Below, in pieces: positions 47,401 through 60,693 of a stretch of DNA of 64,000 bases. This DNA is from Pyrenochaeta sp. MPI-SDFR-AT-0127 (lineage: Eukaryota > Ascomycota > Dothideomycetes > Pleosporales > Cucurbitariaceae). Position 1 is the stretch's first letter. Each line of letters begins with the position of its first letter. Below the pieces are notes generated by a model. It made no database searches, was not told the origin of the DNA, and was given only the letters and a program-made list of their open reading frames with translations. Both the position numbers and the translations under genes were made by a program. Location of the stretch: positions 170,459 to 234,458 of the forward strand of contig JAGTJM010000052.1 of the NCBI GenBank assembly GCA_020747015.1. The letters run 5' to 3'.

Positions 47401-50400
47401 CAGGAGGGTTGAAGCAATAGGAATTTTGGGTTCCGCGAAAGCCGCAATCCTAGCCAGTGATGCGAAGTCATTGAGGATCGGATCGATTTGCAACGAATGG
47501 AATGCGTATGGTACTGGAAGAGTCTTGGAGCGGACGTTCGCTGCAGTTAGTGTCTTCTCCAAGTTGCTGATTTCAGGCGATGGGCCGCTAACAACCGTAG
47601 CACTAGGGCTGTTTACACAGGCTATTGCGCAAGATGATCTTGAAAGAGATGCCATATGCATTTCAACAACCTCCGTCGATGCGGACACCGCAAGCATAGC
47701 ACATGAGTGGGCTTCGCATCTTTCTTGAAGCAACCGAGCGCGTCGGCCGACAAGGTACAGCACGTCCGCGATGGATAAAACTCCTGCTGCATGTAGAGCC
47801 ACATATTCGCCAAGAGAGTGTCCCACAACCATGTCCGGCCGTATGCCAATTGCATTCCAAAATGCGATCAATGCCATTTCCAGGGTGACTAACGCAAGCT
47901 GCGTCTGTATCGCATCCTTTGTTGACAATACACTGTCCTTGTCGGTGATGATATCAAGGTAAGAGGGAAAACCTTGGTCCTGGCTGATCCTTACACAAAG
48001 ATCGATAGTTCTGCGAAAGATTGCGTTTGTCATATATAACTCAGCTCCCATTCCGGCATAATGGGATCCCTGTCCAGGGAACACGAAGACGATTGGGGCC
48101 TTTCGTCCTGCCGTATGACCTGGGATATCACGGTTCACGTTTGAATCCAGCTTGGTGATCAGGTCCTTTATCGTCGAAGCGGTATACGCGTAACGAATTG
48201 GCAAGTGAGTTCGTCTAGCCGTTGTTGTGTACGCAATATCCGCTAGCCTGGCCTTCGGGTTGGCCTGAAGCCATTTTAGAAGATTTCGTTGGTTCTCAAC
48301 GTGAGAGAACGGTGTCTTTGCTGAGCATACAATTGTATGTGTGGAGCGAGGATCTTTTTCCCTATCATATGTAGGAGAAATATAATCCTCTAGTAATAGG
48401 CATCCATTGCCACCCTATACAGATCGCCCGTTAGTTAATGTATATCCTCCTCGTGCTTAGGGTGTTTGACATACTGCTGCATCAAAATTGTTCAACAGAA
48501 TGCGTCTCGGAGCATCACCCTTGTTTTCGAATTTTTGAGCTTGGGATGGAACAATTATATTCATCTCTGACAAAGGCGGGAAGTTAGGGTTCAGCGCGTG
48601 CGGCATACCCACTTGAGGGGGCATAGAATTTTTCTGGAACATCATAAGACATTTAAGAAGCGACGCAATCCCAGCTGCCTAGCAATTACGATGGTTCGTT
48701 AGCAGTGCGGTATCAAATAATGATAGATCAGTCATCGGGTTCAATCTTCGGGAGGATACACCTTGGCCATTCCAGTATGGTCCATTGGCCTGATTGCATT
48801 AGGCCGTAACATAGAGAGGACTTACCGATTCACTGTGGCCCACATTCCCCTTTACTGCTCCAACAGTAAGATGATTATCTTCCGAGCGGTTTCCAAAGAT
48901 ACTTGACACAGCACTCATTTCAGCGGGATCTCCAACCTTTGTGCCTGTGCCGTGCATCTCCACATATGAAATGTCATTTGGCGCAACGCCTGCACTCCGT
49001 AGAACTTTCCGGAAAAGTCGTGCCTGGGTACCGGCGTCTGATGTAGTTATTGACGTGGCATTGCCAGAGTGGTTTCTTCCAGAACCAGAGATGACCCCTA
49101 GGATATTGTCATTATGTGCGATGGCGTCCTCTAACCTCTTCAGCACCACAGCTCCAGAGAAATCAGCACGGCAGTACCCATCCCCATCATCGCGGAAGGG
49201 TTTGCAATTCCCGGTTGGTGATAAAACGCCAGATTGACTTAGACTGATCCAACTATGCGGATACCCTGTAACATTGGCCGCACCCGCCACAGCCATGTCG
49301 GTCTCTTTCGAGAGCAGACTCATGCAAGCAAGGTGAATTGAAGAGCAGCTAGACGAGCAGGCAGAATCCAACGAATATGTCGGGCCTTCCCAACCAAAAT
49401 GGAACGCTACTCGACCAGGACCAAAGGCTCGCGCTATTCCTGGAAGGGTATAAGAGTCGCACCCCTTTACGTCGTGACTGGATATACGCCAATCATCATT
49501 GCATTGCCCAAAAAATGTAGATATTTTGTTTGGATCAGTAACTTTTGTTGGTCCATTTGAATATCCTGCCATTTCCAGAGCCTCATACGCGCTCATCAGG
49601 AATAGTCGGTGGCCGGGTTCCATGAGAAGTGCTTCCCTTGGGGAGATGTGGAAGAACCGAGCATCGAAATTACCGGGCTTGCGGATGAAGCAGCCAAATT
49701 TTGACATCGATTTACTAACGCAGTCGTTTCCATGGCGCGACTGAAGGTATACTTCTAAATCAAATCGATCTTTTGGTATCTCTTGGTGAAGATCTTGTGC
49801 ACCTGAAATGATGTCCCAAAATTGTTCGACATTGTCGCACCCAGGGCCCTGGCCAGCCATCCCTACAATCGCAATACGGTCCTGTGTGCATCGACTTGTA
49901 CCTTGATCAAACAAGTTATGGACTGTAACGTTGCGACCAGACTCTTTCAGCGCAGCCACGAAGTAGGTGCTATGCGAGCCAGGGCTTGTTGGTCCCATCG
50001 TTTTGACTTGAACTTGGTCGCAAGAACTAAGGTTTTTGTTTAGTTTGCTGACAACATGAACAATGTCCAGTGGTTGCGCTAGAACCTGGAGAAACACTGA
50101 TCTTAATAGTTCTCCCCATGTCTCATACGTGGTTTTAGGTTTATCCATTCCCCATAGCCTGAAGCCTTGTTTGATAGGTCTGTGAATTACAGGGCTGTCA
50201 CCAACGATGTAATCAAGGTCTGTTTCTGAGAGGTCAAGAGCGTGTTGGAGAGCATGAATGTTCAGCTCATTCTTTGGTAGCTTTCGTACTGCAGGACATT
50301 GATTGAAAAACAAATCCAGAACAGAAGGCGGACCAATGACGGTGCTCCATCGGTCACCCATCAATCCAACTTTAGCTCTCTTAGTCATAGGTATTTCCTG

Positions 50401-51088
50401 CAAATTTGATTAACGTTTTAAGAATCAATTCAAATAATATAAAAACAAGAGCTTGAGACGTACCATGCGGCCCTGGAACTGGTCGAGCGATTCGCGCAAG
50501 TCAGTCGCAGATATTCCCACCACAACCCAGCCCCATGATCCAGGGCGATCTTCGATTGCCCTAGACCTTACGATAGCGAGCCTACAAGACCGGCAGAAAA
50601 TCCTAGCGTTGGCAACACAAGCGTCATATAACGTGTCGAAATCCTCAGCAACGGCTAACACAGAAGCATTAACGAGACCTCCGCACAAGCCAAAAGCTTC
50701 AGAAGTCCGCAAGAGTTTTGGCTCACGCCTGATCCATCTGCAGCACGTTAGTATTAAGTAAAGGCCCAAACATCGTTATGCGCTAGAATTCGTACTTTAA
50801 GAGGCATGCTGCTCGGACTGTGTAAAGCATGAGGCCTTGCACATAACTGATTTCATCTGTTGCGTTGCGAAATTTCTCCGCAATCTCTTCCAGGTTTGAG
50901 AATTCTCCGAGACTATCTTGCAAGAATGGTTCCAAGTGTTTCTTTTCGTCTTTGAAAATATCGACAATGTCGTTGAGGAATAACTGTAGCCATGGAGTGG
51001 ACCGCGCCTGTCTGCAGAGGTGATCTATGCTCTCAACCCATGGCTCTGTATAGTCTCCAAACAAGAGCACCGTTCGTTGTGGGTCCAT
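44482..51088 (-). CDS. Non-reducing polyketide synthase (SAT-KS-MAT-PT-ACP-TE)
   Basis: Five exons on the minus strand, 51088-50796, 50737-50464, 50397-48826, 48678-48475 and 48414-44482, give 2091 aa. SAT: residues 1 to about 330, with GLCGG holding Cys116. KS: about 360-790, with DSACSSS, EMHGTGTK and GNVGHSE. MAT: about 888-1190, with GHSLGEY near 978. PT: about 1280-1586, with His in DGHRLRGVPVAPG near 1312 and the second acid in WADSLVQLPGF. ACP: about 1643-1706, with GVDSIMG. TE: about 1814-2090, with GGFSGGA near 1889. There is one ACP and no methyltransferase or reductase. The SAT accepts a starter, here probably from the divergent highly reducing synthase, the KS extends it unreduced, PT sets the ring, and TE releases it, as a macrolactone in relatives. 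The MAT-PT linker has a six-Gln run. Confidence 0.95.
46950..46972. repeat. Glutamine-coding triplet repeat in the PKS linker
   Basis: A TTG/GTT repeat on the plus strand (CAA/CAG on the gene strand) codes for six Gln in the linker between MAT and PT. It sits outside the folded domains, so length changes should be tolerated. It could serve as a strain marker. Confidence 0.7.
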
Positions 51089-51803
51089 AATTGTGAAGAG
51101 GTAATAAGTATGACAAAGTAAAGCGGCGCGCTGCGTCTTTATCTTTCACCAAAAGTATGCGCGATCAGCAAATTCATCAAGTTGCTCAGCTATGGTACAG
51201 CGGCGCATATACATATGAAACAGCTTGACGGTGGTGTAAACAGGATCCCATAGGAGGATTATCATACTAAACAGTCGGTCACTATTTTGCAGGGATTGAA
51301 TAGTTCGGCGTGTTGTTAGCCCTACACCAAACTACCTAAGACGGCAATATGGATTAGTATGATGTTCCGATATTCATTTCGCATTAAAACCATTCAAAGA
51401 TGAGCTGTGATACTTACTTCATCCATGGCTTCAGTGTTGCGGGTATTGTCGGGTTCTTACGTCTGGGCGGGCCCCCCATGTAGTTTTCTCACGTCAGCGA
51501 GGACAACTGTATTTGTTTGACTTTATCTTACATGAGCCCAAGGCACAACTTACAATTTGGGATTGACTAATGATGTCACTTTTCTTGTAACGTGAGACGA
51601 AGCTCACGCAGAGTAGTCAATTTGTACCGGTGAGTGATGTGCACCATGTTTGCTAATGATAGAAAGCAGAAAATGCATTGCGCTGTTGTTAGCATTGAAA
51701 TTATGCAGCTAGATCGAAGTTTGGAAAAAAAAGTTTTCTTATAGCTGGAGTCTATGATTGCTTAATTTTAGGAACTTCCAACTCATTCCATCAAAAATTC
51801 AAC
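51089..51803. promoter_or_regulatory. Bidirectional promoter of the two polyketide synthases
   Basis: The 715 bp separate the start codons of the divergent synthases, so both are probably switched on together. Candidate sites: TTCTCACGTCA at 51486-51496, TGATGTCA at 51571-51578 (bZIP/CRE-like), and an inverted repeat CGTGAG-6nt-CTCACG at 51591-51608. The first has an exact 11-base match (reverse strand) upstream of the P450 gene. No experimental support; see findings. Confidence 0.55.
51591..51608. repeat. Inverted repeat CGTGAG/CTCACG
   Basis: Arms at 51591-51596 and 51603-51608 with a 6-base spacer ACGAAG, about 200 bp upstream of the highly reducing synthase. The spacing suits a dimeric DNA-binding protein; the binder is unknown. 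Confidence 0.5.
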
Positions 51804-54800
51804 ATGTCGTCAACTGGAGGCTCACCTCAAGTCCCAATCGCCATTGTAGGCCTAGCTTGTCGGTTCCCGGGTGACGCTACTTCACCATCTAAATTGTGGG
51901 ATCTATTGAAGGAAGGGCGTGGTAGGTCCTTTGTGTGTCGGGATGTTCTATAGTTCGAACTTCGAATGGAACATCTCTTCAGTATCTTGCTCCGTGTGCC
52001 GGCTAACCGATCCTAGATGCTTATTCACCCAGAACAGATCGCTGGAATCCGGATGCGTTCTACCATCCCAACAGTTCGCGTTTGGGAACTATCCCCACCA
52101 AAGGTGGCCATTTCCTGAAACAAGATCCGTACGTGTTCGATGCGGCATTCTTCAATATTACGGCTACCGAGGCACTCGCGTTGGATCCTAAGCAGCGGAT
52201 TGCAATGGAAGTTGCTTATGAAGCGCTTGAGAATGCGGGCATGCCGCTCCGGAAAGTTGCCGGCTCGCAAACAGCATGCTTCATGGGTTCGGCCATGGCA
52301 GACTATCGAGACTCGATGACGCGCGATTTCGGTTTCGCGCCGAAGTACCAAATTCTAGGCACTTCTGAAGAGATGGTTTCCAACCGCATCTCCCACTTTC
52401 TAGATATCCATGGACCTAGCGCAACAATTCATACAGCTTGTTCATCAAGCCTTGTAGCTACACACATAGCTTGTCAGAGTATAAGGTCTGGAGAGGCAGA
52501 TATGGCCATTGCTGGTGGTGTTGGTATTATTTTAACTCCAGACTCCTCGATGCAACTGAACAACCTGTCTTTTCTCAACCCCGAAGGACACTCTAGATCA
52601 TTCGATGCCAACGCAGGCGGATATGCTCGCGGCGAAGGCTGTGGAATTCTGGTTTTGAAGCGTCTAGATCGAGCGATCGAAGATGGTGATAGTATTCGAG
52701 CTGTGATACGCGCTTCGGGCGTGAACTCAGATGGGTGGACACAAGGAGTTACAATGCCATCGAAGGAAGCGCAGGCCGCTCTGATCAAATCGGTATTCGA
52801 GTCTAACGAGCTCGATTATGGTTCTATCCAATACGTTGAAGCCCATGTAAGATCATTAGCTACTCGATGCGCTTGGAATATTTTCCTGACATCTTTGCGT
52901 GCAGGGAACAGGCACGAAAGCTGGAGATCCCGTGGAAACATCAGCCATCCATATGACAATCGGGCAAGGTGCGAGCAAAACCAGGAAGCTATGGGTAGGC
53001 AGTCTTAAGCCAAATGTGAGCCCGAAGCGCCTTTGAAAACACTTTTACAGGAACGATTATCTGATGATAGTAGATTGGACACCTTGAAGCTGCGGCGGGC
53101 GTTGCGGGTATCATCAAGGGTGTTCTTGCGCTCGAAAACAACAGTATCCCCCCGAACATATATTTCTCGGAGCCAAATCCCGAGATCCATTTCGAAGACT
53201 GGAATATGGCAGTACCTACGAAGTTGACTCCTTGGCCAGTCTCCCAGACCAAGCGAATGACAGTCAGTGGATTTGGCATGGGAGGTACCAATGGCCTTGT
53301 GGTATTGGAGGGCTATGATCCTCAACGCCCCCCTCAAACCCTCATTGTTGGCTCACAACCGAAAAGAAGTATCCCTCGCATGAAAAAGAGGGTCTTCTTT
53401 TGCAGTAGCCAAGATCAAGCGGGCATCAAACGATTTGGTGATTCGGTGGCCAATCACTTGGACAGCCTTGGTCCTACCGCTTCCATGCCAGAGTACATGG
53501 CTAATCTTGCTCATACTCTATCAGTGGCAAAATCCGAACTTTCTTGGAGAGCTGCTTTCGTGGCAGATAGTGCTGCTGAGCTACAAGATAAGCTCGCAAA
53601 CAATCCTGGAGAAAACGCCCGTCGCGCTGACAGACAAGAGCCACCGCGCATCGGATTTGTGTTCACTGGACAGGGTGCTCAATGGGCAAATATGGGTGTC
53701 GAGTTATTGGAGAAGCCTGTCTTCAGCGACTCGGTATCTCTATCTGCTCAGTTCCTCCAGGAGATGGACTGTGACTGGGACCCTGTTACTGAACTCAGCA
53801 GGCCCCAAAATGAGTCACGACTAGGCAATCCTGAAATCAGCCAACCTATATGCACTGTGCTTCAGATTGCCCTGGTTGAGGAATTGAAGTCGTGGGGAGT
53901 ATTGCCTTCGAAAGTCGTGGGTCATTCTAGTGGTGAAATCGCCGCTGCGTACAGCATTGGAGCGTTGACTCATCGCGACGCAATTGCTATTGCATACTAC
54001 AGGGGCAGAGCATCTGCAGGTCTGAAAAGTTCAGCCTCACACCTTAAAGGTGGTATGATGGCTGTTGGTGCATCTGTCGACGAAGCAGAGAGGTTTATCT
54101 CAGAAAACCAGCTAAAGCTGGATGGCATCGTCACAGTAGCGTGTGTCAACTCACCTGCGAGCGTCACGCTCTCTGGTGATATCGCAGCGCTGGAGACATT
54201 GAGAGTTATCCTTGATGAACGCAAAATATTCGCCAGACGGCTCAAGGTGGATGTTGCATATCATTCGTCGCATATGAATCTCGCCGCTTCGGAATACTCC
54301 ACGTCGATTGCAGACATTGAACCAAGGCAAACTTTCGAGGATGATACTACGAATCCCCAGATAATGGTATCAAGCGTTACTGTACAAGAAGTTGCCCCAG
54401 AGCTTTTAGGCCCCTATTACTGGATCCGAAACCTTGTCTCTCCAGTATTGTTCTCAGACGCTCTATTGGAGCTCGTTTCACCGACTGGTACGGACGAGGT
54501 CACAGTAGATGTGCTGATCGAAATAGGGCCCCATAGTGCTCTAGGTGGCCCCATAGAGCAAGTTCTAAACAAAAAGGGAATCCAAAATGTTGTTTATAAG
54601 TCTGTCTTGACGCGCGGTCAGAGCTCTATTGACACAAGCCTGAAGCTAGCTGTTGAGTTATTCCTTGAAGGTGTCACCCTTAATGCACAGAACATCAATG
54701 GCGACTTAGCTTGCCGCCTCTTACTTGATCTTCCGCCTTATCCATGGAATCACTCCAAAGTATTCCGTGCTGACTCACGCCTCCAACGAGAGCTACTGAA

Positions 54801-57800
54801 CCGACAATTTCCCACCAGAAGCTTGATTGGCTCCAAGTTGCCCATGATGGATGAGAGCCAGCATATATGGCGGAATTACATTCGCCTAACAGATGAACCC
54901 TGGTTACGTGGTCATGTCGTTGGGGGCACAGCGCTCGTTCCTGGAGCGGGAATGGTCAGCATGGTGTTAGAGGCAACCCAGCAGTTGGTCGAGGCAGGCA
55001 AAACCGCTCGTAGCATCAAGCTTCGAGATGTATCGTTCTCTGCTGCATTTACTCTTCCAGAAGATACAGCAATTGAAACCGTCATCACCATACGGCCACA
55101 CCTTGTTGGCACCTCTGGGAATACTCCAGCTAGCTGGTGGGAGTTCACTGTGTCCTCATGCCTTGGATCTGATCAACTACGAGATAATTGCCGAGGTTTG
55201 GTTGCCATTGAGTACAACGAGAGTAGAAGTGATTGGATGATATGCGAAGATGAAAAATATACAGCGGCAAAGATCGCAGACTACCATCAAGTCCGACGAC
55301 AGTGTACCAAAGAATGTTCCAAGGAAGGATTTTACGATCACATGAAAAAATCGGGATACGGATACGGAGGTCATTTCAATGGAATGGAAAAAATCTATCT
55401 GGGCGATGGCCAAACAGCATTCGAAGTGAAACTTTCAGACATTGGCGAAACCTTTAGTAAAGGCCAGACAGAGCGGCCGTTCCTGATCCATGGTGCAGCA
55501 CTTGACTCAATTTTCCAGTCCATTTTTGGAAGTACTTTCAAGAATGGAGGTTTCGAAGTCACCAAACCAAACTTCCTTACGTACATCGGCGACCTAGAGA
55601 TCCTGCTCGACTTGCCATCAGAAGTTGGGTACACGATTCCAGGGGTATGTTTCTCGCAGCAGCACGGGTTCTCCCAGAGATCAGCGGATATGGCAATCTT
55701 CGATTCATCAGTCACTAGAGTATTTATGTCAGTGAGTGATTTCAGAATGGCCGAAGCAGACGCAGATTTCGAAGATACTAGCAAGCAAGATAAGGCTGCT
55801 TTTTCTTCTGTGCCTCGCTGGAATTGGGCGCTGAGTCTTATGCGGCCTGACGAAGTTGTGCGTGTGCTAGAAGGTTTCCCACCCGAATATTCAACTGTAG
55901 AGGTAAGTTTGATTAGTCAAATGTGTGAATCACTGGACACAGTTGATCAGAAGCTAAGAGCGTCTCTAGCTTGTTCGAATGTTATTGCACGACAACCCGT
56001 CCGCATCGGTAGTCGAGCTTGTGTCAAGATCGGAGGACATATCAGACACAATTACGTCCAGGTTGCCAAAGGGAACTTCGCAGCCATCACAACAATCTTA
56101 TGCCATAACAGGTGTTATCCCCCATGGTTCTTCACAGGATAACCTCTTCGGAGAGGTATTTGAGCTTGGCGAGAATGGTACCGCTTTGCCAGCAGAGAGG
56201 ATCGCATCTGCAGATCTACTAGTCATATCGAATATCTCCGAAGGCAATCAAGTTCATGATGAGATGTTAGAACGATTTATGACGCTGGCGAAGCCTAATG
56301 CTATGTTGGTAACAGCGCCTGGCGCACACATTGGCTCATCAGTGTTGGAAAGTAGAGGACTTCAATCACTGATAAGTAGAGGAAGCACGAAAGAAATCCC
56401 GAATCTATTCACGAGTTCAGCGAGGAAGTCGATAGGGCTCACTAATGGCGCTTATTCTGACAAAACCACCACACCAATGATTATTCTCGAGCCGACCATT
56501 TCGAACGTCGAGAGCACGGCTTTTGCAAGCGCATTGCGCGATGTTCTTCGGGAGCAGGGCTACAGTGTTTCTCTCTTGAATTGGGACCAACTCGCTTCGG
56601 AAGACCAATTTAATGGAAAGACATACATATCGTTGCTTGAGTTGGAACAGCCACTGTTGGACAACCTGTCTGAGCCAGACTTTCTGAAAATCAAAGCCCT
56701 GGTATTGAACTGTGGTCGGCTTCTTTGGGTGACTCGGGGAGAGAATCCTTCTTTCAACCTTGTTGATGGTTTCTCACGTGTGATGCGTAACGAGCTAGGG
56801 TCTGGGAAATTTAAGGTTCTGCATTTGAGCGCAGACACTGGAGCAGAACACGGAGCAACTCTAGCTGAACGCATCCTCGATTCAGCCACGGAAGATACGG
56901 AGTTTAGAGAGGAAAGTGGCTCCCTTCAGGTTACTCGCATCTTCAATTATTTCGAGGGCAATGAGTCTATCCGTCAACACCTTGAAAGCTCAATGCACCC
57001 CCTTGCTCTGGACCAATTGGACCATCCTGTTCGATTGACTATTGGGAAGCCCGGGCTATTGGATACTCTTCAGTTTATCAAACAAGACTTCTCACAGACC
57101 ACTTTGGCAGACACAGAGGTGGAGATTGAAGTCAAAGCCACGGGCATCAAGTAAGTTTTGACCGTCCAGGTAGCTGCACCAAATATCACACTGACAATAT
57201 GATAGTTTCCGAGATGTCATGGCATCGATGGGGCTGATCTCAACTCCTATTCTTGGTTTCGAAGCAAGCGGAATTGTTGTTCAAACTGGAGGCAGTACAT
57301 CCCATATGAAGCCGGGGACTCGCGTCAGTGTCCTTGGAGAGCACACACATGGAACGAGGATCAGAGTTGATTCTCGCCTTACTACGCCCATTCCAGATGA
57401 TATGTCATTTGAGGAAGCCGCAGCCCTACCCATTGTCGGAACGACCGCATACCATGCCTTAATCAACCTTGGAAGATTGCGCAAGGGCCAATCAGTGCTG
57501 GTCCATGCAGCAGCTGGAGGTGTTGGTCAAGCAGTGATACAGCTGGCTATGCATTTGGGTCTGACGGTATATGCCACCGTTGGGACAGACGATAAACGAA
57601 AGCTCTTGATCGAACGATACAACATGCCCGAAGAGAACATATTCTACTCCCGTGACGCGAGCTTTGTCAAGAGCATCAAACGCGCCACGAACGGCCGCGG
57701 AGTTGACTGTGTCTTAAATTCGCTGTCGGGAGAGCTGCTTCGTGCCTCATGGGGATGTGTTGCGAAATTTGGCACATTCATCGAGCTCGGTCTTCGCGAT

Positions 57801-59243
57801 ATAACCAATAACATGCGATTAGACATGCGACCATTCAGTAACGTTACAACCTTTTGCTTTTGCAACATTTTGGCGTTGATGCAAGAACAGCCCTCGTTCA
57901 TGGGCGACATTCTCCATGAGACGTTCAAGCTGGTGCAGCAAAAGGTGTTTACTGCGTCGAGCCCAATAACCGTTTACCAGGCAGGTGAGGTTCAAGAAGC
58001 TTTCCGTACTATGCAGCAAGGGAAACATAGAGGGAAGCTCGTGCTTTCCTTTTCGGGCGAAACACACATTCCTTTCTTACAAGATGCCAAAGACTCTCTC
58101 CAGCTTGATCCTTCTGCCACATATCTCATTGTCGGAGGTCTCGGAGGGCTTGGTCGTAGCTTTGCACGCGAACTAGTGGCGTCCGGGGCGAGAAACCTTG
58201 CTTTCATGTCTCGCTCGGGTGACAAAACCCCTGCAGCAAGAGCAGTGTTGAAAGATCTTAGGTCGCAAAATGTCCGCGTCTGCGCGTATGCCGTAGATGT
58301 CGCCGATGAGGATTGTTTGAACGAGGCGATGGAGAAGTGCTCGAACGATCTTCCACCAATCAAGGGTGTCATTCAGATGGCCATGGTTCTTCGCGATGTT
58401 ATTTTCGAAAAGATGTCATATGATGCCTGGACGCAGCCACTCCAGCCCAAAGTTCGTGGGACTTGGAATCTCCACAGATACTTTGACCATTCTCGACCAT
58501 TGGACTTCTTTATCATATGCTCCTCAAATTCGGGTATTCATGGATACCCAAGTCAAGCACAATATGCTGCTGGCAATACCTATCAGGATGCTCTAGCACA
58601 CTCTCGTCGCAAATCGGGCTTGAAGGCAGTTGCCGTAAACTTGGCCATTATGCGCGAGGTGGGCATTCTTGCCGAGCAGGGTATGACTGGCAATATCGCT
58701 ATATGGGAAGAAGCCTTGGGAATAGGAGAATCCGCATTCCATGCTCTCATGAAGTCGCTCATTAGTGGACAGCAAGGGCCAACCGAGTTGCAACAAATAC
58801 CACCCCAGATATCTACAGGGCTTGGTACAGCCGACACAATGGCTGCGCATGGACTAGCGTTGCCTGGCTACTTCACAGACCCAAGATTTGGCCCTCTATC
58901 TGTTCCGTCCGTTCGGTCTGGAACTACTGCAGATGGTCGACATGCTGCTGTATCTATAGCTTCGAAGCTAGTAGAAGCTGGCAACACGGAGGAAGCAACC
59001 GATATCGTTATAGAAGCTTTGGTGACAAAAATTGCTGAGATACTTCAGATGCCTGCTTCTGAAGTTGATCCAAGTCGCCCCATGTACCGTTATGGTGTTG
59101 ACTCACTGGTAGCTTTAGAAGTGAGGAATTGGATAACGCGGGAAATGCAGGCCAACATAGCCTTGCTTGAGATCCTAGCTGCTGTGCCAATGAAGGACTT
59201 CGCAAAGACGATTGCAGAAAGGAGCAAGCACACATCTTCATAG
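51804..59243 (+). CDS. Highly reducing polyketide synthase (KS-AT-DH-psiMT-ER-KR-ACP)
   Basis: Six exons, 51804-51921, 52017-52846, 52905-53015, 53074-55902, 55970-57150 and 57206-59243, give 2368 aa. KS: residues 11 to about 425, with HTACSSS near 180, EAHGTGTKAGDP and IGHLEAAAG, the last two restored by splicing. AT: about 545-860 (FTGQGAQW, GHSSGEIAAAY). DH: about 960-1250 (GHVVGGTALVPGAG and ALDSIFQ). A stretch of about 1300-1650 stands where a methyltransferase would be but lacks a SAM-binding GxGxG; the motif reads VVELVSRSED. ER: about 1650-1975 (AAAGGVGQAVIQLA). KR: about 1995-2220 (VGGLGGLG, with Tyr in QAQYAAGNTY). ACP: about 2288-2345 (YGVDSLVALEVRNW). No release domain, as expected for an enzyme that hands its chain to the SAT of the partner synthase. 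Makes a reduced, unmethylated polyketide starter. Confidence 0.95.
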
Positions 59244-60693
59244 TCAGAGTTTTAGAGAGGAGTATTAACAAAACAACCCACTTTTAACCTTGCGATGTTT
59301 TAGTTTGTCTGTACATTGGGTATGAATTATGTAACCAGTACATAATCTCTTGCTCTCATAGACAAAGTCTGCCTCCGCAAGTGCTGTCTTGATCTAGACT
59401 TTAGTACTATTCGAGTTGCTGAGAACACTCTGGCCAACTTTGGCATCGGTACGCAACAAATTCAAATGGTAGTGTGGGGGACAAAAAGCTTGCAAAATCG
59501 CTAGCACGGGTACAGGGATCCCACAATTCGTGCGGAGTCGAATCCACTTACAAAAATTGTGAGCTTGCGTCTGCTTGTACCTAGTGTATTTTGATGATTC
59601 TTTCTAGGTTCCATTCTCCGACTAAATCGCCCTACATGAACTCCTCTTGATAAACACTACTAGAACTTGACCTGGCCAAAGTTATTACATAAATATTGCA
59701 CTTCATTGTGGCTCCATATGCTCTGTACTGCATATTCAATATGCTTTTAGCATCAGTATACTATATCTGGAACATGTCACTCTGAAATCGCCTATGCGAT
59801 GGCTACTCCATGCGTAGCTATAACAATAATCGCACGCATTGTACATGAAGAATACATACGTGGAGAACATATATGCCTCTTTCAACTTTAAATGGGGCTG
59901 GGGCTCTTGGCCAAGTCCCGGTGATCAATTCGACAGACAGTGGACCTCCCCAGATCCTAGCAGCGCCTCGGACTAACATCAAGCCGTGACTGACTAACAA
60001 TATGACGGAAGCTGGCTTTTATGAGAATTTGTAATCATCAATTATGCTCGTGCAGAGCTCTAATGATACCGACCTATTCCAGCCCACGTTATGCTTTCTC
60101 TGCGCTGAAAGGATAGATCTGTCTCCTTCGGATCATTCTCAATCCAATTTGGATCGATTACAATAGAGAAAGTCAGCCAGGATTTTGCAGGCCTCTAGAT
60201 CCAGATTCCAATGACGACTTGTAATTATGTTTGAGAACAGATGCAACATCTAGGTCACCATTAGTCAGGTGAATTGTGTTGTAGGTAATTGTGGTGTGTG
60301 ACGTGAGAATCGCTTACCTCAGCCGGTATGACTTAGTTAGCTCATTTTCCTACACATCGGGAGATGATAAAAAGTTCAAGAAAGTTGCATAATTTTAGTA
60401 GCATCATCATTTGTATAGTTAGATTGCAATTAACTACCTCACATAAGGCAAACCCAGCACTGGAAGTGGGGTCTCAGGTCAAAATCCCCGCGCCACTGAA
60501 TTTATGTAATGTAGATGAACAAGAACAAGCAATTACTCAAAGCTGTGTAATACAAATTAACTATGAGCTTTTCGCGTTTATGATGTCTTATAAGGTACGC
60601 GAGACCCTCTATGAGGTAAAAATTTTGCGCACTTCGGCAAAGTAACATTGTTTGGTCAGCAAAAGCTTTTTATATTTCGAAGAGTTGTATTCA
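59244..60693. other. AT-rich intergenic region upstream of the P450 gene
   Basis: About 1.45 kb without a supportable gene. TGACGTGAGAA at 60299-60309 is identical to an element in the polyketide synthase promoter (other strand). A 7-base inverted repeat, CACAATT at 59522-59528 and AATTGTG at 59555-59561, encloses 26 bases; it is not a tRNA. Confidence 0.5.
60299..60309 (+). promoter_or_regulatory. TGACGTGAGAA element shared with the PKS promoter
   Basis: An exact 11-base match to the reverse strand of 51486-51496, placed 385 bp upstream of the P450 start. The core TGACGT is a CRE/bZIP-like half site. A related ACGTCAGC stands at 62895-62902 upstream of the glycosyltransferase. A role as a cluster regulator site is inferred. 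Confidence 0.35.

Noticed and set aside
44482..48204. Separate gene starting at 48204 (MAT-PT-ACP-TE only)
   Set aside because: The frame continues upstream to the acceptor at 48415 and joins the KS exons in phase, so it is the last exon of one synthase.
59522..59561. tRNA-like B-box and stem near 59535
   Set aside because: The inverted repeat encloses only 26 bases and no D arm, anticodon arm or proper acceptor stem can be drawn.
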